From Trametes villosa (Eukaryota; Basidiomycota; Agaricomycetes; Polyporales; Polyporaceae), in the NCBI GenBank assembly GCA_002964805.2, contig PUDQ02000003.1:1922001-1986000 (forward strand): 64,000 bases of DNA. Direction: 5' to 3'. The number at the start of each line of letters is the position of its first letter. The stretch's first letter is position 1. The notes beneath the pieces were generated by a model. It saw nothing but the letters and a program-made list of their open reading frames with translations. It was not told the origin of the DNA and searched no databases. Below, piece after piece: positions 34,354-44,494 of the stretch. The translations under genes were made by a program, and so were the position numbers.

Positions 34354-37300
34354 ATGCCGCTCTCCGGCCGACCGCGCCCCGCCGAGGGCGACACCACGAA
34401 GGAGCGGTCCGCGAAGGCCCAGGAGCAGGAGCTCAAGCGCGCACGGGGTGCGATATCTTGCGCAGAATGCCGCCGCCTCAAGCTCAAGTGCGACAAGACG
34501 GTCCCGTGCTCGTCCTGCAAGCGCAGGGGGTGCGCGTCCATCTGCCCGAACGGCAGCCTCACCACCGGCCAGGGCACCAGGTGCGTCGCGCCGCGCTTTG
34601 AGCATAGCATACAGCCGGCTGACGAGGGCGGGCAGGTTCATCCTGGCGGACACGGACCGCCTGCATCGCAAGATCGCGGAGATGAGCGACCGGATCCGCC
34701 AGCTCGAGGACGGGCTCGCGATCCTGCAGTCGAGCGTCACGCGCGACCCGCACCCGCTCCTCACCCAGGACCTGCTCGGGATCAAGTCCGGGCTCGAGCT
34801 GCACTCCGCCACGCGTTTTGCGAGCGGGAGTGGAGGCGGCGGCAGTATTGAAACGCCCGAGGGCGACGAAGAGGAGGAGGAAGAGGTGGAGTATATCGAC
34901 GCGTTCGGGACGCTGGCCGTGCGCGACGATGGTGCAGCGACGTTTTACGGGCGTTCGGCGGGCTCTGAGGTGCGTTCCGATGTATATCATATGAGGATGT
35001 GCCTGAGCGTCTTGTCGTCTTGTAGAGCCTCTTGCTGGTAAGTTCACCGCGTCCATCATCGGGGTTGTTATTCACAATATATGCGCTCAGGACGAGAAAC
35101 CACAACTCTCACTAACGACGCTAACCCACGCGTCCAGCGCCCACCCCGACCTCTCCCCCGAACTGAACCGTCTAGCGGCGACGTTCCCCTCCGGGCCCTC
35201 CAACCTCCCCGTCTACGACCTCCAAGACCTCATGCAGGGCTACCTCCCGCCCTGGCAGCGCGCCGCGGAGCTGCGGGACCTCTACCTCGAGCAGGCGCCC
35301 TGGTTCTTCGGCGCAGTCACGCAGCGGCAGCTCGACGAGGAGGTCTTCCCGCTCTTCTACGACGAGGCGGCCGAGGAGCTGCGCGCGCGGATCCACATGG
35401 GCAGCAGCACCGGGAAGGGCGCGCTCGGGAGCTCGGCCGAGGCGTTCAATTTGCCCGGCACGACGGGCGCGCAGCCGTCGTCGCACGATATGGCGCTCAT
35501 GCTCGTGGTGTTCTGCTTTGGGGCGCTGACGGACTCGAGTCTGCCGCCGGCGCCGAATAATGAGGAGGCGGCGAGGTATTATCAACTTACACGTGCGGCG
35601 CTGAGTCTCGAACCGGTGCTCGATAGGCCGCCGAGCGTCACTACGGTACAAGTTCTCAGCCTGATGGGCATTTACCAGGTACGTTTCCAAACGTTTGGGT
35701 GAACTAACCGATGCTGAGGCCGGGATGCTAGGGTATGGTTGCCGACGAGCACAGTATCGAGACGACGTGGGCGCTCATGGGCCTGAGCTCCAAGCTGGCA
35801 CAGAGTGTAAGTCGCGTGGCGTTGCAAGTTGGATGTATGCTGACTATATGCGCCCTTAGATCGGACTGCGTGCGTGTCCCTACTATGCTTCTCGCGGTTT
35901 GATCTCTGACAGTATGTGTAGATCGTGACAGCGCGCGGTGGAAGCTCTCCGCTTCTGAAGTGCAAAAGCGCCGCTCGCTCTTCTGGGAGCTGTTTATCAC
36001 CGACTCTTGGCAGGTAAGCAAAAACGTATGGGCTGGTATGACCATCGTTTCACGGCATGCAACAGGCTCTGGCCACCGGACGTCTCCCCACCTTCGCCCC
36101 GCAATTCGTCGACACCGAGTTACCGGCCGACCCTGATCAGACCATGTCGGATGATGGGACTCCCCAACCAAGCTGTAAGAGACTCACATCTGGCTCATTT
36201 ATCTCCTGTTCGCTGACACGGAACCTGTTAGTCCCTGCATGGAAGGCACGGTGGGGGAAGGAGTGCGTCTCCAGCGTTGTGATGGGCACTCTGACCGCAC
36301 AAGCACCCAAATACTCGATCATCCTCGACCTGGATCGTCGCATCCGCGACATGGCCCTCCCAACGTACGCGTCAGGCTCGCGGCCAACAAACGCCGGGCT
36401 GGCGCGGACCATGTCCCACTTCATGCCGACGAACTATCTTCATCTAAGTAAGCTCCACTGTTCTCTGAATATCACGAACCGTTACTCATGGTCGTTTGTG
36501 CAGCCCTACTCTACGTGCACCGCTGCTTCTTCGCGCAAGCGATCCTCGACAACCCGACAGACCCGATGCGCAGCCAGTACGCGCCGTCCTTCCTCGCGGG
36601 GTACCGCAGCGCGTGCGCGCTCCTCGGCTCCATCCGCGACCAGTTCGCGCTCTTCCCCGTGCAGATCGCGCGCTTCTGGGTGCTGTGGACCCACGCGTTC
36701 TCCGCCTGTGTACGTTCACGCGCGCCTCGCTCACCCCGCGTCGATCGCTGTGCTGATAGTGATGGATTTGCAGGTCATGTTGGGATCTGTCGTCACGCGC
36801 GGCGGGACCTCCAAGACGGCGCAGGCGGCGCTCAGCGAGCTCCGCATTGCGTGCGACCTGTTCGAACGTGCGGCTGCGCATAGTGGTCGCGCGCGCAAGT
36901 TCTTGGTACGTCAGTTCTACTCGCGAGCCCCGCTCATACTCATCGCGCCTGCGACAATGCAGCCTGTTGTGCGTAAGCTGCACGAGAAGGCGCAGGCGGC
37001 GTACTTCAACGGCTTCCAGCCGCTCCGGCGCGACATCTTCACGCCGCGCGCGGACGATGCCGACCACGTCGACGAGCTCTCGATCTTCAGCGGGCGCACC
37101 GCGCGCACGGTGGCGACGAAGTCGAATCGCCCGCAGCGCATTTCCCCGAGCGTGTCCGCGTCGGGGACGCCGTCGGAGGTTTCCGCGCAGGGCTCGCAGG
37201 CGGGCTCGGACGCGCGGAGCTCCCAGTCGCCCGCGGCGGACGCGTTCCCCGCGCTCGAGTCGTCGTACCGCGCGGTGATCCACCCGGGCCTTGTCGACGA

Positions 37301-38390
37301 GCTGCGGACGTTTGAGGGCCAGCTGGAGGCGCAGATCAACCAGGGGAACGCGTACTACGCTCAGGCGTCGGGCGCGCAGGAAATGCAGGGCGTACATTCG
37401 GTCCAGAGCGTGCAAGGGTATGTGGAGCACGACCAGTATGCCCAACAGCAGCCACCACAGCAGCAACAGCCGGTTCAGCAGCAGCCGGTTCAGCAGCAGC
37501 CGGTTCAGCAGCAGTACACTCAGCACTATCAAGCTCAGCACAACAGCGTCTCGCCGACGTCGGCACATATCCTGCACGAGTACCCCACCCAGTATGGCCA
37601 CACCCAGCCGCAGCAACCTCAGCAGTACCCGGTCCATCACGCCGAGCCCCTGTCGAGGCGGGCGTCTTATCACGCCTCAGCGGTCCCTCAGGAGTCCGTG
37701 TCGTACCCGCATGTCCCGCAACAATCGACGGCGCATACCGGCGACCCGAACAACCTGCCGTTATTCGGCGGCTTCTCCAGGACGCCCTCTCAGCACCAAC
37801 ATCAATACGACGCCTACGGACGACCGCTGTCGTCCTCGTCACACCAGCAGGAGCCCTCTGCCTACTCCACCCATCCCGCACAGTCCGTGCCCGTGCAGCG
37901 CTCCGAGCTCTGGAGCGTCAACGCCCCACCACCGAACGAGCCCTCTCCCGAGCCCCACCTCCATCAACAGCAGCAACAGCAGCACAACCAGTACGCTCAA
38001 CCGCACATGTACCACACGCAGCTCGACGACCGCGTCCCCGCGCACGCCCACTACGGCCAACACGCGCCTCCGCAACACGCGCCCCCACAGCACCACCCCC
38101 ACCCCCAGGCCCGGCCGCAGCATCCTCACCACCACACGCAAACGCAAGCGCAAGCGCACGCCCACCCGCACGCACACGTTCACCCGGCGCAGAACCGGGA
38201 CCAGTACGCGCAGGGGCAGCAGTACGCGTACACGCAGGTGCAGCAGATGGTGCCGCCGCCCCCGCCGCCGCTCATCAACGTGCACACGGGCGGGTACAGC
38301 CTGCAGGAGACGTGGACATCATTCATCCAGCAGGAGCTCCCCGCGCCCCCGCACGGCGGTGTCCCGCCCCAGAGCATGTCCGCGAAGTGA
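34354..38390 (+). CDS. Zn2Cys6 fungal transcription factor with Q/H-rich tail
   Basis: A nuclear DNA-binding regulator. The Zn2Cys6 cluster begins near residue 36 (GAISCAECRRLKLKCDKTVP, then CSSCKRRGCASICP). A linker and a coiled coil follow (LHRKIAEMSDRIRQLEDGLA), suggesting dimerisation. An acidic stretch (GDEEEEEEVEYIDAF) comes next. The fungal-specific regulatory region (PF04082-like) includes GYLPPWQRAAELRDLYLEQA, SVTTVQVLSLMGIYQ, WALMGLSSKLAQS and RRSLFWELFITDSWQ. The C-terminal third is disordered, with polyglutamine, PVQQQ repeats and His/Pro/Gln-rich runs. About nine introns. It lies downstream of the tRNA cluster. Targets cannot be told from sequence. Start chosen at the ATG giving MPLSGRPRPAEGDTTKERSA. 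Confidence 0.9.
37467..37511 (+). repeat. Three 15-bp tandem repeats coding PVQQQ
   Basis: The unit CAGCCGGTTCAGCAG occurs three times without interruption inside the transcription-factor coding region. Each copy adds five residues, so length changes keep the frame. It is part of a longer glutamine-rich segment. Confidence 0.9.
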
Positions 38391-38831
38391 GTGGATCGGG
38401 GCTATCGCTGTTGCGCCTGGTGTTGGATCGCCTGGTCGACCGTGTTGTACTTGTATCCTGGCAGAGACCCGGTGCCCCGTTGTTGTTCCAGTTGTTCTCT
38501 TGCTTTCGCTATCGGCCTCTGACCTTCATATGTACTCCACCTCGTTGACCCGCTTCTGCAGATCTGACTGTCCCTGTATCGCCGTTTCTCTCCCCGGATC
38601 TCGAAATGTACGCTTGTCATGTAAACCATGTACATACCCCGGACGTTCGGAATCATAGAAGGATTATCTCAACGTCGCCATAGTGTCTGACCTGTGGGAG
38701 CCCAGTGAAACGTTGCGGGACGGTATATAGCGTATAGAGATGCATAAACATAGATGCAGCAAGTCCTGGAATTCCGTACATCGTCTCGTTAGACATAATT
38801 CAAGGGTTCCGCGACCTTGCGAGGTAGATGG

Positions 38832-39722
38832 TCATGTTCGGCGCGCGCCGCAGCGGAACCATAGGAACGCGAAGATAGCTGCGGCGAGTAGAAGTATCGC
38901 GACGAGTTGCACGTTGACAACCGAGGTCTCGTGCTCGATCTGCACATCGACGCGTACAGCGTCAGAATCTTAACCGCCACGACAGAGCACAAGTTCCACT
39001 CACCACTGAGGCGAAGGGTGACAGTATCGGAATGGTGAAGTGCAGTGGCCCGAGCCAGCGTGAGGCGGCAGCTGGAGGAGAGTGGCTGTATATGAAGTAG
39101 AGCATCGTCGAGAGCGCGGCGAGCACGGTCCCCAGCAAGACCCACTGATGCAACGTGGTGTCAGAAATCTCGATGAACCGGAGTTTCAGTCTACGTACCA
39201 CCATGCGTTGCTGTCGTCCGTACTCTCGTGAGTGCCTCGCGTTGAGGTCTGCAAGGTCTCTCTGTTCATATTTTGTCAGCGTTGGCACGAATGTCTAGAC
39301 GAGGAAAGGCGCACCCCTCGTCTTTCCTCGAGCGTCACGATCTCCCGCCGGAAAGAGCTGTGCGCTTCAAGCAAGGCCTCGGCACGCGTCGCGCGCACGG
39401 CCCAGTAATGCTCCATTGCGGACACGGGGTGGGTGACCACCCAGGCCGAGTGGCCAATATATTGCTGAAAGAACGACGTGGATTGGCCTGAAGGAGACCG
39501 CGGCCGTGCCACAGCATGTTCATCGCTTCGGTATGACACGAGGCTCCTTGCGGAGGATCCGGACGCAGAGGCATCTTCTTCCACTATGGCTCCCCAGGCG
39601 ACAACGCGTCGGTCTGAGCTGGAGGTGCTCCCTGGTGTTCGCGGGGGAGTTCTGTCAACGCTCGCACGACCTACGGGTTCGGGGGCGAGGTCATTCTCGG
39701 ACATGCGTCGGGCTAGCGCCAT
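38832..39722 (-). CDS. Two-TM membrane protein H with C-terminal SRW-GP-HFTIPILSPF module
   Basis: Unrecognised family. The ATG at 39722 (MALARRMSENDLAPEPVG) opens a Ser/Arg-rich region, then FFQQYIGHSAWVVTHPVSAM and EALLEAHSSFRREIVTLEER. Introns join this to LADLNARHSREYGRQQRM, a first transmembrane helix (WVLLGTVLAALSTMLYFIYS), the motif SRWLGPLHFTIPILSPFASV, and after another intron IEHETSVVNVQLVAILLLAA. The last is a second transmembrane helix ending in basic residues (FRCGARRT) at the TGA, 38832-38834. The C-terminal module, with the same intron positions, recurs at the end of gene K at 50.2 kb. The start is uncertain, as exons may lie upstream. Function unknown. Confidence 0.55.
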
Positions 39723-40236
39723 TGTTCTGCTTTCAGGCCCCCACTGCCGAGAAGGGTTTGGCGAGCCTCGGGAGGTCGAGAATCCAATGCCGGAGGTTGA
39801 CGGCGGGTTCTTCCTCAACTTGTTTGACGGAATATGGGCACACATCCAGGCGGAACGGCGACTGCGTGTCAACGTTTCAATGTCGGACTTTGTGATGCAC
39901 TACACCAACTTGAGGATGCCCTTCTCTGAAGAACCAGCACCTACCGATGCGCCGTTTCTTGTAGTGGTACAAATTAGTTATGATGTGATGCTCTCAGGTG
40001 TTGGCGACATACTAGATCCTCAGACTACGAACCTAGTGGTGGTATGGAACAGAGTTGCATTGGCGCCCACTGCGCCATGTCCTGGCGTACAAAGGCGCTT
40101 CGCTCCTTTGTTCCTCCCATCCCACGTCGAAGTACGAGTCACTCTTCTATAGTCATACGCTATAGCTCCAACACTTATATTAGCTGCACCCGTGAGAGAA
40201 ATGCCATCACGCTGACACTGCCATACTCAGTACATT

Positions 40237-43200
40237 TCAGCGAACCGCGGGCATTTGCGGCTGCGAATCAACCCATGCCACCGCCCCGGTCGCCCTGAAC
40301 ACCTCCGCAATCGACGTGTTCCCCTCCACCTCTTCAGCAGTCTGCCCTTCCTTCATGACTCTGTGGTAGACGGTACGTATGGTCTCCGAGGAGTAGTTGC
40401 TGTCTCGGATGGTCAGTACGGGAGCCTGTAAGACGCCATCGACTGCCTGGAGAGGCAGCCACTCTGTCCAAGGACTGGGCTTGGATACGCCGGCTTCATC
40501 CGTCCCGATGGTGTAGGAGTAGGCGACAGACTTCGCTCCGGAGAGTAGCGGATGGGGCAAAGGAAGTGGCTCGTAGCGCTACATAGACCCTCAGTCAGCA
40601 GAGATTCATGGCAAGAGGTCTTCGCACGCACCGCTACGGAGGGGGCGAAGATGGGCGTCCCGGGAGTCAACAGGCGCATCACGTCCTTGCTGATTTCGGC
40701 CCACTTCTCCACGATCTTCAGGTCGTTCCGGAAAGTGCGTTCGATGTGTTCCTCGAGCTCTGTCTTGTAGGCATTGAACGCCTCTCGTTGTTGCTTGGTG
40801 ATATCTTCCTCGTTGGACCATTTGAAGCGGGTTGCCACATACCACAGGTTGCCGCCTGGGTGGTAGTCAACTGAACGGCGAACGTTCGTGTACTCGTCGA
40901 TCCAAGAGACTAAACAATTTGAGGATGAGCACCTGCAAACACCACAGCGTGCAAGGACGAGATACTAACTGGAGCCCGGCCCTGGCACGATCAAGTCATA
41001 CGTCGTGGGAAACAGCTTCATCTGGGCACCTATCCAGCGCACTCTTTCGCGACGCCATTTCTTCAGCTCCTCGATGACCTCTTTCACGCGCGCAGATCGG
41101 CGCTCGAGCCGGCGCTGCATGACCTTGAGCTCCGCGCGGAACGACGCAGCGTAGCTGTGGAACGCCTTGCTGTCCCCCGCGTCCTTTGCGGCGACCGCCA
41201 TCGATGCGTAGGTGCGGCACTTGAGACTGTAGGCGACGAAGAGATATGTAAGGGAGAGCAGGACGGCAACGCGCGCCTTCGGCATGTCCCACGCGATCTT
41301 CTCCTCAATATCCTCGACAGTGTTGTACAGCGTATCTCCGTGAGTGCCCGTCTCGTCCGACAGGTTGTCTAGAGCGCGCTAAAGCATAATCCGTTAGCCA
41401 CTCACTGCAAATTGTGCCACGCGGTATGAAACTGCTCACGCTCTTGTACGCTTCGAGGTCGACGCTAGTACCCTCCAGAATGTCCTTCTGGTCCATGACC
41501 CAGTCCGCAAACGACTTCACCTTGTTGAGTTGCGCGTCGATCACATTCTCCACTCGGACTTGCTCAATCCCTTCGAGCAGCGTATTCAAGGTGTCCTTCT
41601 GCCCGGCTCCCAGGGGCAGCAGGCCCTGAGCGAGAATGATCCCCGAGGCGACGACAATGCCTGGCGGACCCCCAAGAAATGCTAGAACGGCGACAGCAGA
41701 CATAGCGGCGTTCAGTATGATAAGCATCTCGCCCTCGGAGTCGGATGTCGATGTGCCTGCTTTGAGGAATTTGGCGTCCTGGACGTTTCGCTGTTAGCTT
41801 CGAGCAGGAGCAGAAGCTTCTGCATGTTTCAGCAGGTGTGCCAGGTTACTCACTTTGTCATCAGAGGTTGCTGTCAAAGTTTCGATCGCGATCGCCGTGG
41901 CCGCGACGATTGGCTGCGCATCGAACGTGGGGAAGTCGTTTTCTGGAGGGCTCACGACCAAGGGAAGGCTGGAAGCAGTGCCCGTCGCAATATCTTGGGA
42001 GATGAGGGACTCCCAGATGAGCGTCAGGGCGTCGATGAGGACGTCGCAGGCGACGAAGCGCGGTAAGACGTGTTCTCCGCGATAACGGTACGTTGCCATG
42101 AAGTCGTAGACAGCCGCATGTCCCTGGAACGGCCTATGCGTGAGCGGCGGCTACAAACACGCAACTGGCATGATTCACTGGACGCACTTTTTCGACGTAC
42201 GTCTCGACTATCTGCCTTATGAGCTCTTCCTTCTCGCCAGGTAGCTGCCAGATCCAGGGCGGATCGGTTGGGTTCAAGTACTGCACGGGCGCTGCCATGC
42301 GCTGGTACTCGTCGATAACAGAAATCTGAAATGCAAGAGCTTTCCTCGTCAAGTCTCCGTCGCCCTCCCCCTCTGAGTCTGAACTCTGTGTGACCACCTG
42401 AGGCGGGTAGCTGCGCACATCTGTGAACAGCAATCGCGCAAAGGGAGGGGTGTACTCACTTGATCCAGAACGCCTCCTCAGTTGCCATGCACCATGCTGC
42501 GGCGCCCTGAACGATGACGTCGAGGTAGGGACGAGATTTGGTCAAGTCCTCAGCAGTTACGTCGATGCCGTCCTCGGCGCAGGTCACGAGAATCAGCTCG
42601 TAGACATCCTCCGAACTTTGCGAAGCCGGGGCGGGACCGAGGACAGCCAGCTTCATGTGCGGGTTGATCGCGCGGCCGGAGAGGAAGAGGTCGGAGAGCG
42701 ACTTGTTGATGGCCGCACCTACAGTCGTTCCATGCTTCTGGAGCTTTGCCCCAAGCTGGCTCGTCTGTACTTTTACAGACTTGAGGCGATGGTCTTCGAG
42801 ATATTGCCCGACGTCCGGCTTCACGCTGTCGTAGTCTCAAGGAAAGTCAGCGCACAGTAATCACTGCCGTTGATGATCCAGTCGTACCTCTGCGGATCTC
42901 GCTGGCGATGCGACCGTTGTTGAAGCGCTGCTGGGCGCCTTTAACGATCCGAAAAACGCGCGCATTCTTGTGAAGCTGTTTGGACGTGACTTTGTCAAGT
43001 TTCGGTAGCTGGCGAAGCTGCTCTTCCGCAGCACCTTTCTCAGGCGTCTTGGGGCCTATGGGTAGCGAGCAGAAAGAACAGGGCGACGCTCAGCGTAAAA
43101 AATAGGAAGGTAACGAGATAGGAGATGTGATGCTCACCGTCGAGCGGCAATATCTTCTTCCATCTGGAGTAGTTCTTGTCACTTTGCGGGTTATCCAACC

Positions 43201-43535
43201 CCTTGCGCCACGACTGGAGTTTCCCTTGCCCGAGTTTGTCCTCGATGCGGTCAACTAACGGACGATTGTCGAGTCCATAGAGATTGCCTGGGATATTGCC
43301 CTTCGGCATCTCAGCCACGCCGGTAGGGCCAATACCGAGACCGCCTGCTGGTCCACGGTAGCCTCCGCCTACAATATTGGAACCAGCCCTGCGAAAGGCC
43401 GAGCCGGCCTCTACAGTCTACGGGGTTAATATGGAGCGAGCTTGACCAAGGTCGTCTCTACGTACCATGTGCTCCGCTAACGGGCGGTCTATGCAGGGGT
43501 GGCTCGATGGGCTTCAAGGGCCTGCCGCGAGACAT
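40237..43535 (-). CDS. Large helical protein with a Cry delta-endotoxin domain I-like centre (tentative)
   Basis: Starts MSRGRPLKPIEPPLHRPP; about ten exons. The first 250 residues are unfamiliar (NIPGNLYGLDNRPLVDRI; SKQLHKNARVFRIVKGAQQ). Then come WIWQLPGEKEELIRQIVETY and a hydrophobic hairpin (SAVAVLAFLGGPPGIVVASG). Amphipathic helices follow (LEGIEQVRVENVIDAQLNKV; ARVAVLLSLTYLFVAYSLKC), ending in KKWRRERVRWIGAQMKLFPT before TYD. This order (hydrophobic hairpin, long helices, an LFP-x-YD helix) recalls the helical pore-forming domain of Bacillus Cry proteins, some relatives of which are annotated in fungal genomes. The Cry domains II and III are not evident. It reads as unbroken, ending at 40237. 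The likeness is by eye and no activity is implied; a structural or intracellular role is equally possible. Confidence 0.55.
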
Positions 43536-43602
43536 TGTGAAGAGTTTACGAGGGAAATGTTAAGGCCGGGTTGTTGGTCGAGTACCTCAACTGTTCGCCA
43601 GG

Positions 43603-43609
43603 TTATATA
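43603..43609 (-). promoter_or_regulatory. Putative TATA box of the Cry-like gene
   Basis: On the minus strand TATATAA lies about 70 bases before the ATG at 43535. This is similar in spacing to possible TATA elements before the AAA genes J (near 47261-47266) and K (near 52592-52598). Confidence 0.4.
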
Positions 43610-44494
43610 CTCCGCCAGGGGCCACACGTCGTCGTACTTGCCTCGATGATCTCGTGCTGCAAGAGCCACCATCTGCCACGAGTGGCAGACCGACGCTCCG
43701 GGCTGTTACTGAGCGGCGCGCCACCTTTTGCGCTGGACCGACTCCAGACATTGCTGACTGTCGGTAGGCACATGTACCGGGCAGCAGAGTTGTTTGGACC
43801 GAAGAGTGCCAGTGAGCGAGGGACGGTACAGCCACGACGTCAAGTTCGTGCCTGTCGGCCGGGAACGGTGTCGTAAATCACCGTCGCCAGATGAGAAAGA
43901 GAAAATCAAGGCTTACTCGTCATATCGGAGTTCCCAGATTGATATCACCAGGAAATGTGAGCTGAGAGCGGATAAGAGGGCTGCTGACGGAGGTAGTAGT
44001 TGTAGTGAGAGCCCTCGTAAATCATCGGAGTGGTTGAACTTAGGGGTACCCGGGCCACCGCCACCCGACGTTTGCCTGCTTGGTAGTACTTACGAAATTG
44101 GTATCTAGTACCAGTGGATGACAGTGTGAGTGACATGCGGGTCTTAGACAGGTCTCAACAGCAGAATCATGGCAGCGCATTCAAGTAGTACGAGGCCTGG
44201 ATCCGGCTTGGAAATTCGCTGAAAGGGCATGTACATGAACGCGTTACGACAGTGGTTGTCGCGGAGCAAGCCGTCTGAGAAAATCAAACGCTTGATCAAC
44301 TATGTAATACCTGGTAGCACTTCACTCTATACGCAGCCCTGATATCTCACCTCGACCCGCTGTCAAATATAATTACTAGAACCGTGACCCGCTGTCAAAT
44401 GTTCAGCTACTGGCAGGCCGACCCCAACCTTCACACCGAGACCAAGCTAGATACTATACGAATCACTCTCATACTGATATCACATCCCTACCCG
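43610..44494. other. Intergenic, no gene recognised
   Basis: About 880 bases between gene P's promoter and the end of AAA gene J. No convincing exon is seen. The sequence CCGCTGTCAAAT is repeated at about 44348 and 44389 in a short direct duplication. Confidence 0.45.

Noticed and set aside
36486..37673. 395-codon open frame on the minus strand, and a 455-codon frame at 37291-38658 on the plus strand
   Set aside because: Both are frame shadows of the Zn2Cys6 gene's GC-rich and CAG-rich exons; their products are Arg/Leu- or Ser/Thr/Arg-biased with no domains.
39478..40152. 224-codon plus-strand frame as a gene
   Set aside because: It lies antisense to the N-terminal coding part of gene H, has no recognisable domain or signal, and the minus strand gives a better protein with matching splice sites.
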